A stretch of DNA of 64,000 bases from assembly GCA_910588465.1 (NCBI GenBank), contig CAJUOP010000006.1:1-64000 (forward strand). Reading direction: 5' to 3'. Made by a program: the position numbers and the translations under genes. The notes beneath the pieces were generated by a model. That model was not told where the DNA came from and did not search any database. It worked only from the letters and a program-made list of their open reading frames with translations. Within the stretch, counting starts at the first letter, position 1. Every line of letters begins with the position of its first letter. Below, piece after piece: positions 15,846-23,359 of this stretch. The DNA is from an uncultured Christensenellaceae bacterium. GTDB lineage: Bacteria > Bacillota > Clostridia > Christensenellales > Borkfalkiaceae.

Positions 15846-16010
15846 ATGGCAACCAAGTCCACGAGAATGAAGGTAACGTTCGAATGTACCGAATGTAAGA
15901 ACAAAAATTACGACAGTTTTAAAAATAAACGCAACGATCCCGATCGTCTCGAGTTAAAAAAATACTGTCCCGTCTGCAAAAAACACACGGTACACAAGGA
16001 ATCCAAATAA
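15846..16010 (+). CDS. rpmG: 50S ribosomal protein L33 (bL33)
   Basis: A 54-residue zinc-binding form of bL33 from the E-site region of the large subunit. Two CxxC pairs are present (FECTECKNKNY and KKYCPVCKKHT), as in the zinc-containing C+ type. It begins the usual rpmG-secE-nusG group. The ribosome site is weak (GGAG further upstream in TGGAGTTTTCG). Confidence 0.95.
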   Translation: MATKSTRMKVTFECTECKNKNYDSFKNKRNDPDRLELKKYCPVCKKHTVHKESK

Positions 16011-16040
16011 TTCCGCGCAAGCAATAACGGAGAATCAATT

Positions 16041-16337
16041 ATGGCTAAGTCGAACGAGAAAGACTTAAAAGAACAGGACGGCAAGCAGAAAGAGACCGTC
16101 GAAAAAAAGGCGAAAAAGCAGGACAAGAATAAAAAGCCCAACGTTTTCGTCCGCATGGGAAGAAAATTAAAGGAAACGTTCTCCGAATTGAAGCGCGTTA
16201 CCTGGCCCACGTTCGGAAAGGCGTTAAAAGCGACGGGCGTGGTTATCGTCATCGTCCTTATTTTTACCGTGATCGTTACGGGCGTAAACTTCGGCTTTAC
16301 CAAGCTTTTGGAACTCATTACGGATTTGGGGGCGTAA
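16041..16337 (+). CDS. secE: preprotein translocase subunit SecE
   Basis: A 98-residue subunit of the SecYEG channel. A lysine-rich hydrophilic N-terminus (about 45 residues) precedes the conserved amphipathic helix KETFSELKRVTWPTFGKALKAT and a single membrane span (VVIVIVLIFTVIVTGVNFGFTKLL). It lies between rpmG and nusG, only 3 bp before nusG. Confidence 0.95.
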   Translation: MAKSNEKDLKEQDGKQKETVEKKAKKQDKNKKPNVFVRMGRKLKETFSELKRVTWPTFGKALKATGVVIVIVLIFTVIVTGVNFGFTKLLELITDLGA

Positions 16338-16340
16338 ACC

Positions 16341-16910
16341 ATGGCGAATACGGATACCGAACCCAAGTGGTATATCCTGCACACCTATTCGGGATACGAG
16401 TCGATGGTAAAGGACAGCCTGGCTCGTTTGGTCGAAAACAACAATTTGGGCGACAGCATTTTCGACGTGAAAATTCCAACCGAGCAGACGATCGAGGAAA
16501 AGGCGAACGGCAAGCGTAAGGTTGTCGAGCGCAAGCTCCTTCCCTGCTACGTGTTTATTAAAATGATTTATTCCAACCAGTTGTGGTATCTGGTGACCAA
16601 TACGCGCGGCGTTACGGGCTTTGTGGGACCTCAGGGCAGACCGATCCCCATGAAGGAGGACGAGATCCGCAAAATGCGTTTGGAGGAGTACGTCGAGGAC
16701 GCCGACTTTAAGCTCGGCGATAAGGTTTCCATCGACAACGGTCCGCTGGAGGGCTTTATCGGAAACATCTGCGAGCTGAACGACGAAACGCAGCGTGCGA
16801 AAGTGCGCATCGTCATGTTCGGAAGAGAGCAGGACGTGGAAGTGGAATACGTACAGATCCAGAAAATTTCGGAATACGCGGTGGAAGTCCCCGCGGAAAA
16901 TAAGGACTGA
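16341..16910 (+). CDS. nusG: transcription termination/antitermination protein NusG
   Basis: A 189-residue elongation factor that binds RNA polymerase through its NGN domain (WYILHTYSGYESMVKDSLARL...) and couples it to ribosomes or Rho through the C-terminal KOW domain (GDKVSIDNGPLEGFIGNICELNDE). Followed by the rplK leader. Confidence 0.96.
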   Translation: MANTDTEPKWYILHTYSGYESMVKDSLARLVENNNLGDSIFDVKIPTEQTIEEKANGKRKVVERKLLPCYVFIKMIYSNQLWYLVTNTRGVTGFVGPQGRPIPMKEDEIRKMRLEEYVEDADFKLGDKVSIDNGPLEGFIGNICELNDETQRAKVRIVMFGREQDVEVEYVQIQKISEYAVEVPAENKD

Positions 16911-16946
16911 TTCGGCGAAACGGCAATTTTTTGCCTTTCGATAGAC

Positions 16947-16994
16947 GTGGGAGAGGCGGCAAATTTACTCGGACGGTCGCCTTGATACTACCAC
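16947..16994 (+). promoter_or_regulatory. L1-type RNA hairpin in the rplK leader
   Basis: GTGG (16947-16950) pairs with CCAC (16991-16994), then an asymmetric internal loop (GAG against TGATACTA), then AGGCG (16954-16958) pairs with CGCCT (16978-16982). The same plan appears before rplA (17450-17480). It resembles the binding site that ribosomal protein L1 recognises on 23S rRNA and on its own mRNA; binding here is inferred. Confidence 0.5.
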
Positions 16995-17012
16995 AATACG
17001 GAGGATTTATTT

Positions 17013-17438
17013 ATGGCAAAGAAGATCACTGCGGTCGTAAAGCTTCAACTCCCCGCGGGTAAAGCGACTCCCGGACCTCCCGTCGGTTCGACGCTCGGTC
17101 CTCACGGAATCAACATTCCCGGATTTACCAAGGAGTTTAATGCAAAGACGGCTGCGCAGGACGGATTGATCATTCCCGTCGTTATCACGATTTATCAGGA
17201 CCGTTCGTTTACGTTCGTTCTGAAAACGCCCCCCGCGCCCGTGCTCATTAAAAAGGCGCTCGGCATCGAAACGGCGAGCGCTACGCCCAACAAGGCTAAG
17301 GTGGGCAAGCTTACCAAGGCGCAGGTAGAGGAAATCGCAAAAATCAAAATGCCCGATTTAAACTGTTCTACGCTCGAAAGCGCGGTCAGCATGATCGCGG
17401 GAACGGCGCGCAGCATGGGCGTTACGGTAGAGGACTGA
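17013..17438 (+). CDS. rplK: 50S ribosomal protein L11 (uL11)
   Basis: A 141-residue protein of the GTPase-associated centre. The N-terminal proline-rich segment (KLQLPAGKATPGPPVGSTLGPHGINIPGFTKEFNAKT) and the C-terminal rRNA-binding domain (KMPDLNCSTLESAVSMIAGTARSMGV) are complete. Usual length. Together with rplA it forms an L11 operon. Confidence 0.97.
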   Translation: MAKKITAVVKLQLPAGKATPGPPVGSTLGPHGINIPGFTKEFNAKTAAQDGLIIPVVITIYQDRSFTFVLKTPPAPVLIKKALGIETASATPNKAKVGKLTKAQVEEIAKIKMPDLNCSTLESAVSMIAGTARSMGVTVED

Positions 17439-17449
17439 GAAGGAGACAA

Positions 17450-17480
17450 GTGGGAGAAAGGAAACCTTTCGTGATACCAC
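17450..17480 (+). promoter_or_regulatory. L1-type RNA hairpin in the rplK-rplA gap
   Basis: GTGG (17450-17453) pairs with CCAC (17477-17480); GAG faces CGTGATA; AAAGG (17457-17461) pairs with CCTTT (17465-17469) around an AAA loop. It has the same GTGGGAG...GATA-CCAC plan as the rplK leader hairpin and ends just before the rplA ribosome site AAGGAGG, well placed for translational autocontrol by L1. Confidence 0.55.
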
Positions 17481-17494
17481 AAGGAGGATAATTC

Positions 17495-18184
17495 ATGAAA
17501 TACGGTAAAAAATACGCCGACAGCATTAAATCTTACGAGCCTGCGAAGGCTTACGACGCACAGGAAGCGATCGGGATCGTTTTAAACAACGCAAAAGCGA
17601 AATTCGACGAGACGGTGGAGCTTCACGTCCGTTTGGGCATCGACCCCCGTCAGGCAGACCAGCAGGTCCGCGGCGTGCTCGTGCTTCCCAACGGAACGGG
17701 TAAAACCAAGAAAGTTCTCGTTATCGCCAAGGGCGAGCGCGCGGACGCGGCGCAGGCTGCGGGCGCGGATTTCGTCGGCGCGGAAGAGATGATCCAGAAG
17801 ATCCAGACCGAGAACTGGTTCGGATTCGACGTAATGATCACCACGCCCGACATGATGGGCGTCGTCGGGCGCATCGGTCGTCTGCTCGGTCCCAAGGGCT
17901 TAATGCCCAACCCCAAATCGGGAACGGTCACCATGGATGTGACGCGCGCGGTTTCGGAGGTGAAAGCGGGTAAAGTGGAATACCGTCTCGACAAAACGGC
18001 GATCATTCACTGCCCTATCGGAAAGAAGAGCTTCGGCACGGAGAAAATCTTGGAGAACTTCACCGCGCTGATGGACGCGATCGTAAAGGCGAAGCCCGCC
18101 GCTGCGAAGGGACAGTACGTCAAGAGCGTTTCGCTCACCAGCACGATGGGTCCCGGCGTAAAGGTAAACTACACCAAGGCGTAA
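17495..18184 (+). CDS. rplA: 50S ribosomal protein L1 (uL1)
   Basis: A 229-residue protein of the mobile L1 stalk, and in many bacteria the autogenous repressor of the L11 operon. Conserved segments are ELHVRLGIDPRQADQQVRGVLVLPNGTGK, MMGVVGRIGRLLGPKGLMPNPKSGTV and YVKSVSLTSTMGPGVKV. Complete length. Confidence 0.97.
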   Translation: MKYGKKYADSIKSYEPAKAYDAQEAIGIVLNNAKAKFDETVELHVRLGIDPRQADQQVRGVLVLPNGTGKTKKVLVIAKGERADAAQAAGADFVGAEEMIQKIQTENWFGFDVMITTPDMMGVVGRIGRLLGPKGLMPNPKSGTVTMDVTRAVSEVKAGKVEYRLDKTAIIHCPIGKKSFGTEKILENFTALMDAIVKAKPAAAKGQYVKSVSLTSTMGPGVKVNYTKA

Positions 18185-18211
18185 AATTTTGTCTGCACGG
18201 CGTAAAAACGC

Positions 18212-18240
18212 TTGACGGACAAAGCAAAATCTGTTAAAAT
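18212..18240 (+). promoter_or_regulatory. sigma-A promoter of rplJ-rplL
   Basis: TTGACG (18212-18217), 17 bp, TAAAAT (18235-18240), extended TGT. Confidence 0.8.
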
Positions 18241-18254
18241 CGTAGTATCAAATC

Positions 18255-18360
18255 AAGTAACCGCAGACAACGGGCGCCGTTATGGCTTAATTTCCCGTCG
18301 AGGTGAACGGAATTACGCAATCACGCGCTCCGTACCCTCATGCGGTACGGAGTTTTTGTT
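18255..18360 (+). promoter_or_regulatory. L10 leader RNA with attenuator terminator
   Basis: A leader of about 170 nt precedes rplJ. It ends in a terminator hairpin, CTCCGTACC (18328-18336) with GGTACGGAG (18344-18352) followed by TTTTTGTT. In Firmicutes the L10-L12 complex binds such leaders to control transcription into rplJL. Confidence 0.75.
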
Positions 18361-18421
18361 GCGGATAAAGTCCGCAAAAATCGGAATTCGGGCGCGGTGA
18401 ACGCGCTTAACGGAGGTAAAT

Positions 18422-18919
18422 ATGTCGGAAAACTTTGAAGCGAAGAAAGCAGTCGTCGAAGAGATCAAGGGCAAGATCGAAGCGAGCAAATCGGTCGTCC
18501 TTGTAAACTACAACAAGCTTACCGTGCTGGAAGTTACCGATCTCCGCAACAGGTTCAGAAACGCTTCCTGCGAATACAAGGTATATAAAAACACCTTGGT
18601 GCGCAAGGCGTTCGACGAGCTGGGCGTTACGGACTTCGACAACGACCTGAACGGAACGACGGCTTTCGTGTTCTGCCCTGACGAGACGAGCGGCTGCTCG
18701 CTGCTTGCCAAGGCGGTGAAGGAAAACCCCGCTCTCGACGAAAAAGTCGTACCCAAGAGCGCTTACGTAAACGGCGCGTACGTGGACAAAGCGGGAATCA
18801 AGAAGCTTGCGTCGATCCCTTCCAGAGAGGTATTGATCGCAAAAATGCTCGGGTGCCTGCAAGCTCCCGTTGCGAACCTCGCGTACGTATTAAACGCGAT
18901 CGCGGGACAAAAATCTTAA
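18422..18919 (+). CDS. rplJ: 50S ribosomal protein L10 (uL10)
   Basis: A 165-residue stalk base protein that anchors L12 dimers. The N-terminal rRNA-binding part (EIKGKIEASKSVVLVNYNKLTVLEVTDLRNRFR) and KVYKNTLVRKAF are typical; the C-terminal helix binds L7/L12. Good ribosome site GGAGG before ATG 18422. Confidence 0.96.
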   Translation: MSENFEAKKAVVEEIKGKIEASKSVVLVNYNKLTVLEVTDLRNRFRNASCEYKVYKNTLVRKAFDELGVTDFDNDLNGTTAFVFCPDETSGCSLLAKAVKENPALDEKVVPKSAYVNGAYVDKAGIKKLASIPSREVLIAKMLGCLQAPVANLAYVLNAIAGQKS

Positions 18920-18940
18920 AAAAATCGGAGGAATTAAAAA

Positions 18941-19312
18941 ATGGACGTTCAAAAACTCATTGAAGAAGTAAAAGCGATGACCGTTGTGGAACTTAACGAT
19001 CTCGTAAAGGCATTGGAAGAGGAGTTCGGCGTAAGCGCTGCTGCTCCCGTAGCTGTCGCCGGTGCGGCAGGCGCGGCGGAAGCTGCTCCCGCGGCGGAGG
19101 AAAAGACCGAGTTCAACATCGTGCTCAAGGATTTCGGCGCGAACAAGATCGGCGTTATCAAAGTGGTACGCGAATTCACGGGTCTCGGACTTGCGGAAGC
19201 AAAAAAGGCTGTCGAGAGCCTCGGCGTGCTGAAAGAAGCCGTTCCCAAGGCGGACGCGGAAGCTGCTCTTGCCAAGCTGAAAGAAGCGGGCGCTACGGCT
19301 GTTATGGAGTAA
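18941..19312 (+). CDS. rplL: 50S ribosomal protein L7/L12 (bL12)
   Basis: A 123-residue stalk protein that recruits translation factors. It has the N-terminal dimer domain, the flexible Ala-rich hinge (AAAPVAVAGAAGAAEAAPAAEEK) and the C-terminal factor-binding domain (KIGVIKVVREFTGLGLAEAKKAVE). A terminator follows, so rpoB-rpoC are not in the same place as in most bacteria. Confidence 0.97.
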   Translation: MDVQKLIEEVKAMTVVELNDLVKALEEEFGVSAAAPVAVAGAAGAAEAAPAAEEKTEFNIVLKDFGANKIGVIKVVREFTGLGLAEAKKAVESLGVLKEAVPKADAEAALAKLKEAGATAVME

Positions 19313-19330
19313 TCGTAAGCGATTGCATAC

Positions 19331-19360
19331 AAAAGGGCGGAGAATTCCGCCCTTTTTTTG
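19331..19360 (+). terminator. terminator of rplJ-rplL
   Basis: Stem AAAAGGGCGG/CCGCCCTTTT with loop AGAATT, then a T run. Confidence 0.9.
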
Positions 19361-19410
19361 TAAAATGTGGATTTTACACCGAAATTTCATGCGCAAGCGG
19401 CTGAAAGCAC

Positions 19411-19439
19411 TTGACGAATCCGCAAATTACGGGTAAAAT
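19411..19439 (+). promoter_or_regulatory. sigma-A promoter of the cyclophilin-like lipoprotein
   Basis: TTGACG (19411-19416), 17 bp, TAAAAT (19434-19439). Confidence 0.7.
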
Positions 19440-19466
19440 AAAGGGGTATTCAGGAGGATTTTTTCT

Positions 19467-20369
19467 GTGAAAAAGAAAACGGTAAAACGTATTGTCGCGC
19501 TCGTCTCTACGGCGGCGCTTTCCGCTGCGGCGTTGGTTATGTTTGCGGGCTGCACCACCCGCCACCCTCAGGTAACGATCACCTACACGTTCAACGGCGA
19601 GGATTACGAGGTGGACTACACCCTTTCGCGCAACGACGCGCCCAAGACGGTGGAGCACTTTATCGAGCTTGCGGACGCGGGATTTTACGACGGGCTGTGC
19701 ATTCACGACTACGACTCTTCGTTTTTGCGCACGGGCGGCTACCGCCTCGAAAACGGCGAACCTCAGGAAGTGGACTATTTTTCCTGGGTGAAGAACTACG
19801 AGACGGAGAACGGATTCGAATTTACGCAGTCGGTGTGGATGACGAACGATACGCCGCTTTATACCGTTTACGGAGAATTCAACAAAAACGCCGTTTATCC
19901 CGAGTACAGCAACGAGTACTACCACAAGGCGGGCGCGCTCGTAATGTATTATACCGAAAAGGGGAACTTTAACGGCGACGTTACCGTGCTGCGCGCGGAC
20001 GGCGGCAAGGGCAACGACGGCGACCCCAAGGATTTAAAGAAATACGTTTATAACAGCGCGACCTCGCTCTTTTATACCTTTACGGGCGAGACGAACAGCG
20101 AGAACGACCAGAAGTACAGCGTGTTCGGCATGGCGGACGATTACGAGGAGCAGCTGAAAAACGGACTTTTAAAGGCGATTCAGGATTATATCGACGAACG
20201 CACGGACGATACTTCGGACGATACCTATTCGTTCACGACCGAAAAGACGGCGAAAATCAACCGTTACGATCCGTTCGAGGACGTGCGCAAAGAGGGCAGA
20301 GAAGAGACGTTCAACACCCCCGCGGACGTGCCCGTCATCGTCAAATCGGTTAAAGTTACGAAATATTGA
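19467..20369 (+). CDS. cyclophilin-like lipoprotein (putative peptidyl-prolyl isomerase)
   Basis: A 300-residue protein with a lipoprotein signal: basic start, hydrophobic core and lipobox FAGC at C29, so it is likely anchored outside the membrane. Residues 35-95 look like the front of a cyclophilin domain (VTITYTFNGEDYEVDYTLSRNDAPKTVEHFIELADAGFYDG...FLRTGGY), close to the APKTV-NF-LV-GFYDG pattern of PpiB-type isomerases. The rest is divergent and holds an insertion with acidic stretches (DERTDDTSDDT). The GTG start at 19467 follows AGGAGG. It probably helps fold exported proteins, but I cannot see all catalytic residues. Confidence 0.75.
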   Translation: MKKKTVKRIVALVSTAALSAAALVMFAGCTTRHPQVTITYTFNGEDYEVDYTLSRNDAPKTVEHFIELADAGFYDGLCIHDYDSSFLRTGGYRLENGEPQEVDYFSWVKNYETENGFEFTQSVWMTNDTPLYTVYGEFNKNAVYPEYSNEYYHKAGALVMYYTEKGNFNGDVTVLRADGGKGNDGDPKDLKKYVYNSATSLFYTFTGETNSENDQKYSVFGMADDYEEQLKNGLLKAIQDYIDERTDDTSDDTYSFTTEKTAKINRYDPFEDVRKEGREETFNTPADVPVIVKSVKVTKY

Positions 20370-20381
20370 GTGAAAAATTTC

Positions 20382-20412
20382 AAAGAGCGCGAACCCGATG
20401 TTCGCGCTCTTT
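20382..20412. terminator. bidirectional terminator
   Basis: A 13-bp perfect stem AAAGAGCGCGAAC/GTTCGCGCTCTTT with loop CCGAT, between the convergent cyclophilin-like gene and the gene of unknown role. It overlaps the last codon of the latter. Confidence 0.88.
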
Positions 20413-21287
20413 TATTCTTGTCTGATATTGCTGACCTTTCCGTCCGCGGTTTCCACGCGAAAATATTTTACGTCGTAAACGCGTTCCTTGCGCGGGAATA
20501 CCAAGCCCACGCGGTCGGGGCGGTCCGTGAGCACCACCGATCGGAAATCGCCGAGGAATTCTTTCAGCGCGCCCGCTTTGGAGCGAAGCGCTCCGCTCAG
20601 ATAGGGCGCGCAGTCGGCGCCGATCAGCGCGCTTTCGAACAGAGCGAGGGCGAAGGTCGCCTCGGTCGGCTCGCGCACGGATCGGATCGCGCAGTCTGTC
20701 AGCTTTCCGCCCTCGTAGGTGCACACGGCTGTGTGCCCCAAGCTGTCGTGAAAGGGGATCTCGGCTTTGAGCGAAGACCCCGTCTTTACAATCCGCCCTT
20801 CGGACAGAAGCAAAAGCGTTCCGTCCCGTCCGACCAGCGCGAATGCCGTTTCGCATTCCAAGACAAAGCCGTCGGCGTGAGCTTTCACGGCGGAGGACTC
20901 GAACGCGTCGGGCAAAGAAACGAGATGGAACCCCGTTTCGTTTTCCATGTTCAGCGTCACTTTTCCCTGAACAGTGAGAGTGAAGCGCGTGTCCGCCAGC
21001 CGTTTTTGCCAAAGCACCTTTAAGCTTTGGTCCTGCCGAAGAAAATCGCAGGCGTAAACGGCGACCGCGTCCGGCGTGAAATACAGCTTTATTTGCGGAG
21101 GCGGGGCGAAGAGAAACTCCTCGTCGAAGCGGAAGGAAACGGGCAGATATCCGCTCGGTTTCATTTCGCAGAAAACCCCGTCCGCGGGGTCGATTTCCGC
21201 GGTGCGTTCGAAGCCGTCCGCCATGCCGAGGTATACGCCGTTCACCAAAAGCGCGCAGGTTTTTTCGGATAAAAAATATACTCGCAT
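20412..21287 (-). CDS. protein of unknown function, 291 residues
   Basis: Not recognised. No signal peptide, membrane span or catalytic motif is visible. The N-terminal 60 residues (MRVYFLSEKTCALLVNGVYLGMADGFERTAEIDPADG...EMKPSGYLPVSFRFDE) suggest a small beta-rich PEGA-like or carbohydrate-module-like fold, followed by more beta-rich sequence and a helical end (EATFALALFESALIGADCAPYLSGALRSKAGALKEFLGDF). Codon use is like that of its neighbours, so it looks like a real resident gene. It diverges from the tandem DNA-binding-like gene at 21348 with about 60 bp between them. Confidence 0.7.
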   Translation of the reverse strand: MRVYFLSEKTCALLVNGVYLGMADGFERTAEIDPADGVFCEMKPSGYLPVSFRFDEEFLFAPPPQIKLYFTPDAVAVYACDFLRQDQSLKVLWQKRLADTRFTLTVQGKVTLNMENETGFHLVSLPDAFESSAVKAHADGFVLECETAFALVGRDGTLLLLSEGRIVKTGSSLKAEIPFHDSLGHTAVCTYEGGKLTDCAIRSVREPTEATFALALFESALIGADCAPYLSGALRSKAGALKEFLGDFRSVVLTDRPDRVGLVFPRKERVYDVKYFRVETADGKVSNIRQE

Positions 21288-21347
21288 TGTTTTATTAGAT
21301 GTATAAAGCGGTTGAATTATGTCAACAATTTATGAGGAGGTGAAACA

Positions 21348-21920
21348 ATGAATAAAATCAACGGCTATACGGAAGAGGAGGCCACGGGGCTGATCGAATA
21401 CATTTACATGGGCAAGAACGCGGGCAAAACGTTAAGCTATCTGTTCGAGACCTACGGAAAGGAGCACAGCCGCGCAAAGGGCAGCGTGCGCAACTATTAT
21501 TACGCCTTTTTAAAAAAGCAGGACGATTCCCGCGTGAAGCAGATTCTGCAAGGGAAGGATTTACAGGCGGGGATCATCCGCCCGTTTACCGAGGAGGAGA
21601 CGGACGAAATGCTGCGGCAGGTGCTGCGCGAAAAGAGCAAGGGCATTTCGGTGCGCCGCGCGATTTACAACGTTTCGGGCGGGGACGGCAAGCTGATGCT
21701 TCGCATTCAGAACAAATACCGCAATTTAATGAAGAAGCAGCCCGAGCGTGTGGCGAAAGCGGCGGAAGAAGCGGGCGTACCCGAAGAAAAGAGCTTTTTG
21801 CAGCGCAGGCTCGAACGCGAAATCGATGCGCTGTATTCCCGTCTTGCGGTCGATCTGCGCAAGGAAAACGAGCGACTCCGCACCGAATTGGAAAAATTAC
21901 GCAAGTCGCAGGACGAATAA
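21348..21920 (+). CDS. putative DNA-binding protein with two Myb/SANT-like repeats and a coiled coil
   Basis: A 190-residue protein. Two helical repeats of about 55 residues can be aligned by eye: GYTEEEATGLIEYIYMGKNAGKTLSYLF...SRAKGSVRNYYYAFLKK and RPFTEEETDEMLRQVLREKSKGISVRRAIYNV...KLMLRIQNKYRNLMKKQ. Both have the (W/Y/F)TEEE start and basic third helix of Myb-like or RsfA-type DNA-binding domains. The C-terminal 40 residues are a charged coiled coil (RKENERLRTELEKLRKS). The ribosome site GAGGAGGTGA is very strong. Likely a regulator or nucleoid protein, target unknown. Confidence 0.72.
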   Translation: MNKINGYTEEEATGLIEYIYMGKNAGKTLSYLFETYGKEHSRAKGSVRNYYYAFLKKQDDSRVKQILQGKDLQAGIIRPFTEEETDEMLRQVLREKSKGISVRRAIYNVSGGDGKLMLRIQNKYRNLMKKQPERVAKAAEEAGVPEEKSFLQRRLEREIDALYSRLAVDLRKENERLRTELEKLRKSQDE

Positions 21921-21985
21921 TCGGATAGATATCTTCACAAATTACTCGTAAGGGAACGGATTTCCGTTTTCTTACGGGAGGAATT

Positions 21986-22186
21986 ATGGAAAAGATTTTT
22001 TGTCTCGGCGTAATGCTCGGCGCGGTGGGCGGCGCTCTCTTGGTCGCCAACAGCTATAAGGCGCGTTCGCTTGTGAAAAAGAGTCAGGCGGAAGTCATGC
22101 AGAAGGTAAACGACATGATGGACGAAAAGCTCGCCATGCAGGAACAGAGCGGAGAGCCGACGGGAAAATCCGAAAAAAAGAAGTAA
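21986..22186 (+). CDS. small single-span membrane protein, 66 residues
   Basis: One N-terminal span (IFCLGVMLGAVGGALLVANSY) and a charged cytoplasmic or extracytoplasmic tail (KKSQAEVMQKVNDMMDEKLAMQEQSGEPTGKSEKKK). The layout is like YtxH-type small proteins but the sequence is not one I can place. GGGAGG precedes the ATG. A terminator follows, so it ends its transcription unit, perhaps with the gene at 21348. Confidence 0.7.
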   Translation: MEKIFCLGVMLGAVGGALLVANSYKARSLVKKSQAEVMQKVNDMMDEKLAMQEQSGEPTGKSEKKK

Positions 22187-22199
22187 TTCACAAGAGAGG

Positions 22200-22234
22200 C
22201 GGCGGTCGTAAGACCGCCGTTTCTGTTAATTTTT
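22200..22234 (+). terminator. terminator after the 66-residue protein gene
   Basis: Stem CGGCGGTC/GACCGCCG with loop GTAA, then TTTCTGTTAATTTTT. Confidence 0.8.
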
Positions 22235-22281
22235 CCGCCGTTCCATTATTTCGAGGCGCGACGCAGCATAAAGCGTTGCTC

Positions 22282-22384
22282 TGTCATTCTGAGGTGCGGC
22301 GTAGCCGTGCCGTGAGAATCTTTTGCAAGAATTTCGGGCAACCCGCACGAGATTCCCACGGTCGCAACGCTCCCTCGGAATGAC
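22282..22384. repeat. inverted intergenic repeat of the TGTCATTCTGAG family
   Basis: TGTCATTCTGAGGTGCGG opens the element and CGGAATGAC closes it, with GAGAATC and GAGATTCCCAC inside in opposite orientation. Together with flanks it fills the 340-bp gap between the 66-residue protein gene and ruvX; nothing else was seen there apart from the ruvX promoter. Confidence 0.75.
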
Positions 22385-22490
22385 GTAAACGGCAGGTCGG
22401 TGCGACAGTGTAACCGCAAATAAAAATGTTTGGTAAACGGGACAGGTGCATACGCGCAAAGATTAAATTCGCAAAAGCGTTCGGAATCCG

Positions 22491-22519
22491 TTTACATCTT
22501 GCGCCGAACGTGATATAAT
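22491..22519 (+). promoter_or_regulatory. sigma-A promoter of ruvX, probably leaderless
   Basis: TTTACA (22491-22496), 17 bp, TATAAT (22514-22519) with extended TGA. The ATG begins 7 nt after the -10 and there is no ribosome site, so transcription should start at or next to the start codon. Confidence 0.75.
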
Positions 22520-22525
22520 AACGGT

Positions 22526-23299
22526 ATGGAAAAACAGATTGCCGCGTTCGATATCGGCGATAAACGGATCGGCGTTGCGTTCAGCGATCCTTTCGGCGAA
22601 TATGCCGTGCCGTCCGACACCTATTTCCGCACGGGGAGCTTTTTAGCCGACGTAAAAGCCGTTGCCCGAATCGCACAGGAACGGCAGGCGGGGCTTATCG
22701 TATGCGGACTTCCCGTAAACGCCGACGGTACGGACAGCGTTCAGACGGAAAAGACAAGAAGGTTTGTGTCCGCCCTGCAACGGGAGACGGAAATTCCCGT
22801 CGTGTACGAGGACGAACGCTATACCACGCGGGAGGCGAGGCTCGATTTGCTTCAAACGGGCGTTTCCTCCAAAAAGGATAAGCGCAAAAAGGCGGTCGAT
22901 TCGCTCGCCGCGGCGTATATCCTCGAAAATTATCTGGCAAGAATGAAAAAGGAGAAGAATAAAATGAAAGAGGAAAGAAACGATTACGACGAAGAGAACA
23001 ACATTGTAGAGCTTGTCGACGAGGACGGCAACACGCTGCGTTACGAGCACCTGATGACGTTCGAGTATAAAAACGAATGGTATTGCGCGTTCACGCCCGA
23101 GCAGCCCGCGGAGGAAGCGGAGGACGGCGAGGGGGACGAAGTCGCGATTTTCCATATCGTGGGCGAAGAGGACGACGAGAGCTTGGAACAGATCGAAGAC
23201 GACTCCCTGTTGGACGAGGTGTTCGCGGAATTCTGCAAGCAGTACGAGGACTTCGAGGACGCGGACGAAGCGGCTTCTCTCGAACCCGATGAAGAATAA
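22526..23299 (+). CDS. ruvX: fusion of RuvX/YqgF nuclease-fold protein and DUF1292 (YrzB-like)
   Basis: 257 residues. Residues 1-140 are a complete RuvX/YqgF domain, an RNase H-fold protein linked to 16S rRNA processing and Holliday junctions (FDIGDKRIGVAFSD, GLPVNADGTDSVQTEKTRRF, DERYTTREA, KAVDSLAAAYILENYL). Residues 150-257 are a DUF1292/YrzB domain with acidic tail (IVELVDEDGNTLRYEHLMTFEYKNEWYCAFTPEQP). In Bacillus these are separate neighbouring genes, yrrK and yrzB. Here they share one frame, but an internal ATG at 22964 has GGAG 9 bp upstream (22951-22954), so the DUF1292 part might also be made alone. The upstream start appears leaderless. Confidence 0.9.
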   Translation: MEKQIAAFDIGDKRIGVAFSDPFGEYAVPSDTYFRTGSFLADVKAVARIAQERQAGLIVCGLPVNADGTDSVQTEKTRRFVSALQRETEIPVVYEDERYTTREARLDLLQTGVSSKKDKRKKAVDSLAAAYILENYLARMKKEKNKMKEERNDYDEENNIVELVDEDGNTLRYEHLMTFEYKNEWYCAFTPEQPAEEAEDGEGDEVAIFHIVGEEDDESLEQIEDDSLLDEVFAEFCKQYEDFEDADEAASLEPDEE

Positions 23300-23359
23300 T
23301 TTGTTTTAAATCCGCCGCGCAACGAAAAAAAGCGCGGCGTATCGTATGAGGTAAATATT

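Noticed and set aside
23311..23340. CCGCGC/GCGCGG hairpin before pdxS as terminator of ruvX
   Set aside because: Large loop and no T run behind it; at most a weak structure, so it was not listed as a feature.
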